DNA of 6,029 bases from positions 1 through 6,029 of the forward strand of contig JAVVWR010000095.1 of NCBI GenBank assembly GCA_036652035.1, read 5' to 3'. This document shows positions 1 to 6,029 of the stretch, one piece after another; the stretch's first letter is position 1; each line of letters starts with the position of its first letter. The DNA is from JAEZVV01 sp036652035 (lineage in GTDB: Bacteria; Pseudomonadota; Gammaproteobacteria; Burkholderiales; Burkholderiaceae_F). Made by a program: the position numbers and the translations under genes. Under the pieces are notes generated by a model. That model ran no database searches, had not been told where the DNA came from, and saw only the letters and a list, made by a program, of their open reading frames with translations.

Positions 1-2794
<2,794 letters not shown>

Positions 2795-2796
<2 letters not shown>

Positions 2797-3532
2797 GCTT
2801 GATTCAAGAAAGAACATCCCAAGTCTGCGAGCGGTCTCGTCGCCGGAGCGCGCCACTCGCCAGAAAGCCCGGGAGTCCTGGCATCTGTGGGGGATTATCT
2901 CGGAGTTCGTCGAAGCCACCGAGCGCCTGTCAGAAATCCGCCCCGCAGTATCGATCTTCGGCAGCGCCCGCATCCAGCCCGGCACGCCGGTCTGGGACCT
3001 GACCGAAACCATTGCCCGCAAACTTTCGGACGCCGGGTTTGCCGTCATTTCCGGTGGCGGCCCGGGCGTGATGGAAGCGGCCAACCGTGGCGCCTTTGCC
3101 GGCGCCTCGCCCTCGGTGGGGCTCAATATCGAGCTGCCGCGCGAGCAATCGGGCAACGAGTTCCAGGACATCAACCTGCGCTTTCGGCATTTCTTCGCGC
3201 GCAAGGTGGCGTTCGTGAAGTACGCCTCGGCCTATGTGGTGATGCCGGGCGGCTTTGGCACGCTCGACGAGCTGTTCGAGGCACTCACCCTGATCCAGAC
3301 CCGCAAGGGGCGCTCGATGCCGCTGGTGCTGGTGGGCACCGAATTCTGGGGCGGGCTGATCGCCTGGATACGTTCAACCCTGGTGGCCGAGGGCATGATC
3401 GCCGAGCACGACCTCGATCTCATCACCTTGATCGACGATCCCGATCAAGTGCTTGAGACGATCTTCGCCTTCTATGACGCGCGCGGCTTCGAGCAGACCG
3501 CGGCCGAGCGGGAACAACTGCTCTACCTTTGA
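2795..3532 (+). CDS. LOG-family (TIGR00730-type) Rossmann-fold nucleotide phosphoribohydrolase-like protein
   Basis: 245 aa, cytoplasmic. The family includes LOG cytokinin-activating enzymes, which cleave nucleoside 5'-monophosphates into base and ribose 5-phosphate; many bacterial members were formerly annotated as lysine decarboxylases. Visible features are a family-typical N-terminal helix (RATRQKARESW, 19-29), the first strand VSIFGSARI (52-60), the glycine-rich SGGGPGVMEAANRG (86-99), R136/K137 in FFARKVAFVKY and the signature PGGFGTLDE (151-159), whose final Glu is catalytic in LOG enzymes. Length fits the longer bacterial LOG class. ATG 2795 is preceded by GGAG with 7 nt spacing. The first seven or so residues (MLDSRKN) look non-conserved compared with my recollection of homologues. 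The gene diverges from polA with overlapping start codons. The physiological substrate cannot be told from sequence, and the role in this operon-like neighbourhood is unknown. Confidence 0.93.
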
Positions 3533-3535
3533 GTG

Positions 3536-3553
3536 CGGAAAGCGCGATTTCCG
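3536..3553. repeat. Perfect 6-bp inverted repeat just after the LOG stop codon
   Basis: CGGAAA (3536-3541) and TTTCCG (3548-3553) are exact complements around a GCGCGA loop. The repeat begins 4 nt after the LOG stop and has no T-run behind it, so it is not a classical intrinsic terminator. It covers the place where the -35 element of the next promoter would fall, so it could be an operator, a weak 3' end hairpin, or chance. Confidence 0.35.
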
Positions 3554-3568
3554 GCCCGACGGCGGGGA

Positions 3569-3574
3569 TAGAAT
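3569..3574 (+). promoter_or_regulatory. Candidate -10 box (TAGAAT) for the DUF2782-like gene and thrB
   Basis: TAGAAT, within GATAGAAT, matches the sigma70 -10 consensus at 5 of 6 positions and sits in the only non-coding gap between the LOG gene and the next gene. Transcription would start near 3581, about 13 nt before the ATG at 3594, leaving room only for the AAGGAG site. The -35 region is poor (GATTTC at 17 bp spacing). Confidence 0.5.
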
Positions 3575-3580
3575 GAGCCC

Positions 3581-3586
3581 AAGGAG
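3581..3586 (+). promoter_or_regulatory. Strong ribosome binding site (AAGGAG) of the DUF2782-like gene
   Basis: AAGGAG with a 7-nt spacer to ATG 3594 is the best Shine-Dalgarno match seen at any gene start in the window. It rules out the upstream in-frame starts at 3453 and 3573. Confidence 0.75.
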
Positions 3587-3593
3587 TTTCACC

Positions 3594-4055
3594 ATGCGCG
3601 CGCTCACCCTTCCCGTTCTTTTGGCCGCCCTGGCCGCTGGCGCAAGCCAGGCCCAGGTGACCGACCTGCCGCCGGCGCTGCCGCCAGCGTCATCGACCGC
3701 CGTGGCCACGCCTGCAGCGAGCCCGACCGCCACTCAACGCACACGGATCGAGCTGCCCGACGCTCGCCCGCCGGCTGAAGCTGCCGCGCCCAACCCGCCC
3801 GCCGCGGATGACGGCCTGGTTCCGACCGATGCCGAAATGCAGGCTGCGCGCCGCGCCCATGCCCCCGCGCCCGACCGCGAAACCCGCATCGTCGAGGTGG
3901 TCCAGGGCAAGCGCGTGGTTGAAGTGATCGTCACTCCTGGCCTCACCCAGCGCAGTTACGTGATGGAAAACCGTGGCGACAATTCCGCCACCACCACCCC
4001 GGGCGCCTCGAGCGGCACGCTGTCCGTGCCGCGTTTTCTTCGACTCGACTTCTAG
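3594..4055 (+). CDS. DUF2782-like exported protein of unknown function
   Basis: 153 aa. Residues 1-20 (MRALTLPVLLAALAAGASQA) form a classic Sec signal peptide with likely cleavage after A20, so the mature protein should be periplasmic or envelope-associated. Residues about 25-90 are Pro/Ala-rich and probably disordered. The only folded-looking part is about 95-130, with ETRIVEVVQGKRVVEVIVTP followed by GLTQRSYVMENRGD, a short beta-rich stretch resembling DUF2782 proteins. The C-terminus ends in hydrophobic/aromatic PRFLRLDF. AAGGAG at 3581-3586 with 7 nt spacing selects ATG 3594; an in-frame ATG at 3573 would bury the signal peptide and overlaps the -10 box. It is followed 23 nt later by thrB, the same order I recall in Pseudomonas aeruginosa (PA5494, PA5495). 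No enzymatic motif is visible. The gene call is strong; the family assignment is from recognition of the motif and context. Confidence 0.82.
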   Translation: MRALTLPVLLAALAAGASQAQVTDLPPALPPASSTAVATPAASPTATQRTRIELPDARPPAEAAAPNPPAADDGLVPTDAEMQAARRAHAPAPDRETRIVEVVQGKRVVEVIVTPGLTQRSYVMENRGDNSATTTPGASSGTLSVPRFLRLDF

Positions 4056-4070
4056 GGGCTTTCACCCCCT
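4054..4070 (+). other. Short hairpin with T-run between the DUF2782-like gene and thrB
   Basis: AGGGG (4054-4058) can pair with CCCCT (4066-4070) around a 7-nt loop. It is followed by three more T residues, 8 nt before the GTG of thrB. The stem is only 5 bp. It could act as a weak attenuator or simply lower thrB translation; it may also be chance in G/C-rich spacer DNA. Confidence 0.25.
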
Positions 4071-4078
4071 TTTCCAAC

Positions 4079-5059
4079 GTGGCAGTTTTTACGGCAATCA
4101 CGCCGGGCGAGGCGCGCGAGATTCTTGCGCGCTACGAGCTTGGCGACTTCATCTCCCTGCGCGGTATTGCCGCCGGGATCGAGAACACCAACTATTTCCT
4201 CGAGACCAGCACCGGCGCCTGGGTGCTCACCGTGTTCGAGCGGCTCTCGTTCAGCGAGCTGCCCTTTTATCTCGAGCTGATGCGCCACCTGGCCGCGCGC
4301 GGGCTGCCGGTGCCGCAGCCACAGGCGAGCCGCACGGGCGAGCTGATGATCGAGTTCCGTGGCAAACCGCTCGCGATCGTGCCGCGCCTGCCGGGGCGCG
4401 ACATCAGCACCCCCACCGCCCACCAATGCGCGCTGGTGGGCGAGGTGCTCGCCCGCATGCACCTGGCCGCCGCCGACTTTCCCTTGTTCCAGCCCAACCT
4501 GCGCGGCATCGGCTGGTGGAAGGACACCGCGCCCAGGCTTGAGTCCTTCCTGCCGGAAGAAACCTTCGAGCTGCTCGCCGACGAGGTGGTGTTCCAGGAC
4601 AGCTTCACCCGCAGCGCCACCTTCGACGCCCTGCCCAAGGGCGCGGTCCACGCCGACCTGTTCCGCGACAACGCCCTGATCGAGAACCCGGGCGCGGCCG
4701 ACGAGCGAGTCGGCGGCGTGATCGACTTCTACTTCGCCGGCTGCACCGCCTGGTTGTTCGATCTGGCGGTGACCATGAACGACTGGTGCATCGATCCCGC
4801 CAGCGGCCGCTTCGATGCGGAGCGCTCGCAAGCCATGATCGAGGCCTACCACGCCGTGCGGCCGCTCACCGACGTCGAACGCGAGAGCTGGCGCAGCGCC
4901 TTGCGCGCCGCCGCGCTGCGGTTCTGGATCTCACGCCTCTTCGATCTGCACCTGCCGCGCGCGGCTGAACTGCTCACGCCCAAGGATCCGGCGCACTTCG
5001 AGCGCATCTTGCTGTTGCGCCGAACCACGCGCGAGCTGCCGTGGCCGGCCGCCGCGTAA
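4079..5059 (+). CDS. thrB: Homoserine kinase, aminoglycoside-phosphotransferase-fold type
   Basis: 326 aa cytoplasmic enzyme that phosphorylates L-homoserine with ATP, the step before threonine synthase. It belongs to the APH/protein-kinase-like ThrB class (TIGR00938 type) used by Pseudomonas and betaproteobacteria rather than the GHMP-kinase ThrB of E. coli. Visible motifs are the N-terminal GIAAGIENTNYFLET loop (29-43), the catalytic loop HADLFRDN (191-198) with presumed base D193 and N198, and the metal-binding GVIDFYFAG (213-221) with D216. RGIGWWKDT (142-150) is also typical of the family. The length is normal for the class. The start is GTG 4079, giving the family-typical MAVFT N-terminus; no Shine-Dalgarno is visible, so translation may depend on the upstream gene, whose stop is 23 nt away. 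It is probably transcribed with the DUF2782-like gene. Confidence 0.96.
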   Translation: MAVFTAITPGEAREILARYELGDFISLRGIAAGIENTNYFLETSTGAWVLTVFERLSFSELPFYLELMRHLAARGLPVPQPQASRTGELMIEFRGKPLAIVPRLPGRDISTPTAHQCALVGEVLARMHLAAADFPLFQPNLRGIGWWKDTAPRLESFLPEETFELLADEVVFQDSFTRSATFDALPKGAVHADLFRDNALIENPGAADERVGGVIDFYFAGCTAWLFDLAVTMNDWCIDPASGRFDAERSQAMIEAYHAVRPLTDVERESWRSALRAAALRFWISRLFDLHLPRAAELLTPKDPAHFERILLLRRTTRELPWPAAA

Positions 5060-5085
5060 ACACCAGCGGATCCGCACCGTAAAAT
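5057..5085 (+). promoter_or_regulatory. Sigma70-like promoter of the membrane-protein gene, leaderless geometry
   Basis: TAAACA (5057-5062, 4 of 6 to the -35 consensus, starting on the thrB stop codon) is separated by exactly 17 bp from TAAAAT (5080-5085, 5 of 6 to the -10 consensus). The expected start site, about 7 nt after the -10 box, falls at 5092-5093, on the ATG of the next gene. No Shine-Dalgarno is present. Confidence 0.55.
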
Positions 5086-5092
5086 CCACCTC

Positions 5093-5875
5093 ATGCATGC
5101 TCAAACCTTGCCCGCTCGCGCGGGTCTCGCCTGGTTGCGCGCCGGACTCGCGCTTTTTCGACGCCAGCCCATGGGATTTACCGGGCTCGTCATCGCCTAC
5201 CTGTTTGTTCTTCTGCTGCTCTCGAACCTGCCGTTCCTGGGGGTAGCCCTGGCCGCGATCATCGTGCCCTTTGGCACCGTGGCGCTGGCCGCGGCCGGAC
5301 GCGACGCCGAACGCGACATCGCGCCGCGCCCGCAATTGCTGCTCGAAGGCTGGCGCATGGTGGAAGCGCGCGGCACTCTGCTGCGGCTGGGCATGCTTCA
5401 CGCCGGCCTGATGCTCACGGTCAACGTCGTGATCGCCCTGCTCGCGGCCGACCAGGTGGAGCAGTGGAAGGTGGTCGACGGCCAACTCGACGCCGCCAGC
5501 GTGATGGCCAATCTGCCCTGGGACGCCGTGGGCCTGGGAGTCGCGCTCTACGTGCCGACCCTGATGCTGACCTGGTTCTCGCCGCTGCTGGTGGCGTGGC
5601 AAAAAATGCCGCTGGGAAAAAGCGTCTTCTTCAGCTTCTTTGCCTGCTGGCGCAACCGCGGCGCCTTCCTGGTAGTAAGCGCCCTGCTGTTTGGCCTGAT
5701 CGTCGTCTGTGCTCTGGTAGCTGCGCAGATCGTCACCCTGGCCGGGCTGCGCGGGGCCTACGCCTCACTCGTGATGACGCCGGTGGCGCTGGTGATGAGC
5801 GCGATCGCCTATTCGACCCTGTGGCCGATGTGGCGCAGCATCTTCCTCGCCCCGAGCGGCGAGACGGAAGCCTGA
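5093..5875 (+). CDS. BPSS1780-like multi-pass inner-membrane protein of unknown function
   Basis: 260 aa. Likely membrane segments are about 29-46, 47-68, 97-119, 146-167, 190-213 and 221-245, giving six helices with both ends probably cytoplasmic. The N-terminal GLAWLRAGLALFRRQPMGF (11-29), an amphipathic stretch running into the first helix, and the loop ACWRNRGAF (184-192) look like the betaproteobacterial BPSS1780 family. No transport or catalytic motif is visible. ATG 5093 follows the thrB stop by 33 nt; there is no ribosome site, but a well-spaced promoter abuts the start. The C-terminus (APSGETEA) is hydrophilic. The gene is often near thrB and polA in this class as far as I recall, but what it does is unknown. 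Confidence 0.88.
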   Translation: MHAQTLPARAGLAWLRAGLALFRRQPMGFTGLVIAYLFVLLLLSNLPFLGVALAAIIVPFGTVALAAAGRDAERDIAPRPQLLLEGWRMVEARGTLLRLGMLHAGLMLTVNVVIALLAADQVEQWKVVDGQLDAASVMANLPWDAVGLGVALYVPTLMLTWFSPLLVAWQKMPLGKSVFFSFFACWRNRGAFLVVSALLFGLIVVCALVAAQIVTLAGLRGAYASLVMTPVALVMSAIAYSTLWPMWRSIFLAPSGETEA

Positions 5876-5883
5876 GGCCTCAG
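5872..5883. repeat. Perfect 12-bp palindrome at the stop of the membrane-protein gene
   Basis: CTGAGGCCTCAG is fully self-complementary and contains the TGA stop (5873-5875). It has no loop, so it is a poor RNA hairpin. A protein-binding site or chance are both possible. Confidence 0.4.
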
Positions 5884-5911
5884 CTCCTGGGCTTTGACAG
5901 TTTTGCCACAA

Positions 5912-5937
5912 CCGAGTCGAGTTGGCGCTCGACTCGG
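5912..5937. terminator. Perfect 10-bp-stem hairpin downstream of the membrane-protein gene, possible bidirectional terminator
   Basis: CCGAGTCGAG (5912-5921) and CTCGACTCGG (5928-5937) are exact complements around a TTGGCG loop. The hairpin lies 36 nt after the last stop codon. No T-run follows on either strand, so it is not a textbook intrinsic terminator; it may stabilise the 3' end or assist termination of convergent transcripts. A TTGACA hexamer at 5894-5899 just upstream has no matching -10 box. Confidence 0.45.
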
Positions 5938-5956
5938 CAGCGGGTTTGACGGCGGT

Positions 5957-6029
5957 CTAGCGCCCGCGCCCGCTCCCCTCCCCAGAATGCTCCCAAGGCC
6001 CCGGCCAACGCGCCATCTCGAGCGCGCCC
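5957..6029 (-). CDS. Possible C-terminal end of a convergent, unrecognised gene (partial)
   Basis: On the minus strand a frame entering from the window edge reads ALEMARWPGPWEHSGEGSG followed by RGR and a TAG stop at 5959-5957. G or C occupies about 19 of 23 third positions, in keeping with the neighbouring genes. Ending here would place the 5912-5937 hairpin neatly between two convergent genes. Another minus frame is open to a TGA at 5882-5880 (49 aa, tail LDSVVAKLSKPRS) but has poorer third-position bias. With only 23 residues I cannot name a family, and it could be a chance open frame. Confidence 0.35.
   Translation of the reverse strand, partial: GALEMARWPGPWEHSGEGSGRGR

Noticed and set aside
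2894..2899. GATAAT on the minus strand as a polA promoter inside the LOG gene
   Set aside because: Five of six positions match a -10 box about 100 nt upstream of polA, but no acceptable -35 element lies 16-18 bp away (TCGGTG at 17 bp) and nothing else supports it. It is worth testing only alongside 5'-end mapping.
2797..3204. N-terminal extension of polA by 136 residues to an ATG at 3204
   Set aside because: The extension is antisense to the LOG gene, is Arg/Ser/Pro-rich with no polymerase homology, and family proteins begin near KTLLLVDGSS. It is an open frame created by high GC content.
3453..3593. Upstream starts of the DUF2782-like gene (3453 or 3573)
   Set aside because: They would place 7 to 47 residues before the signal peptide, overlap the LOG gene or the -10 box, and lack a ribosome site; AAGGAG clearly selects 3594.
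4052..4852. 266-codon minus-strand open frame opposite thrB
   Set aside because: Low-complexity Gly/Val/Glu/Ala translation, fully overlapping a clear homoserine kinase. It is a shadow of third-position bias.
4931..5602. 223-codon minus-strand open frame over the thrB end and membrane-protein gene
   Set aside because: His/Gln/Arg-rich composition without a domain, antisense to a well-supported membrane protein with regular hydrophobic segments.
5894..5899. Perfect TTGACA hexamer as a promoter
   Set aside because: No -10-like sequence is found at 16-18 bp spacing; that position falls in the GC-rich hairpin, and no convincing plus-strand gene follows.

Overview
This 6 kb window is a compact, high-GC chromosomal segment that looks like core housekeeping DNA from a betaproteobacterium. 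A Rhodocyclales- or Burkholderiales-type host is my best guess, based on protein character, strong G/C at third codon positions, and a gene set (polA, LOG-family gene, DUF2782-type gene, thrB, BPSS1780-type membrane protein) that I associate with this class. I see no mobile element, CRISPR array, rRNA or tRNA gene.

Layout. Positions 1 to about 2796 on the minus strand hold a complete polA (DNA polymerase I, about 922-931 aa) with all three catalytic domains apparently intact. Four plus-strand genes follow: a LOG-family nucleotide phosphoribohydrolase-like gene (2795-3532), a small secreted DUF2782-like protein (3594-4055), homoserine kinase thrB (4079-5059) and a six-helix BPSS1780-like inner-membrane protein (5093-5875). 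The last 154 bases hold a 12-bp palindrome at the final stop codon, a perfect 10-bp-stem hairpin, and possibly the C-terminal end of a convergent minus-strand gene that runs off the window.

Regulation as read from sequence. polA and the LOG gene diverge with essentially no intergenic DNA; their candidate ATG start codons share bases inside one CATG. The promoters must therefore lie inside the opposing coding regions. A TATAAG box for the LOG gene sits in the most conserved N-terminal codons of polA, at a Leu TTA codon that is out of character for this gene. The DUF2782-like gene has its own TAGAAT box and a strong AAGGAG ribosome site and probably co-transcribes thrB. The membrane-protein gene has a TAAACA-N17-TAAAAT promoter placed so that transcription would start at or next to its ATG, which predicts a leaderless or nearly leaderless mRNA.

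Functionally the genes are DNA repair and replication (polA), nucleotide or cytokinin-type metabolism (LOG), threonine biosynthesis (thrB) and two poorly understood envelope proteins that appear to be conserved neighbours of thrB. I found no credible new defence or mobile system. The items worth a second look are the regulatory architecture and the two uncharacterised envelope proteins.
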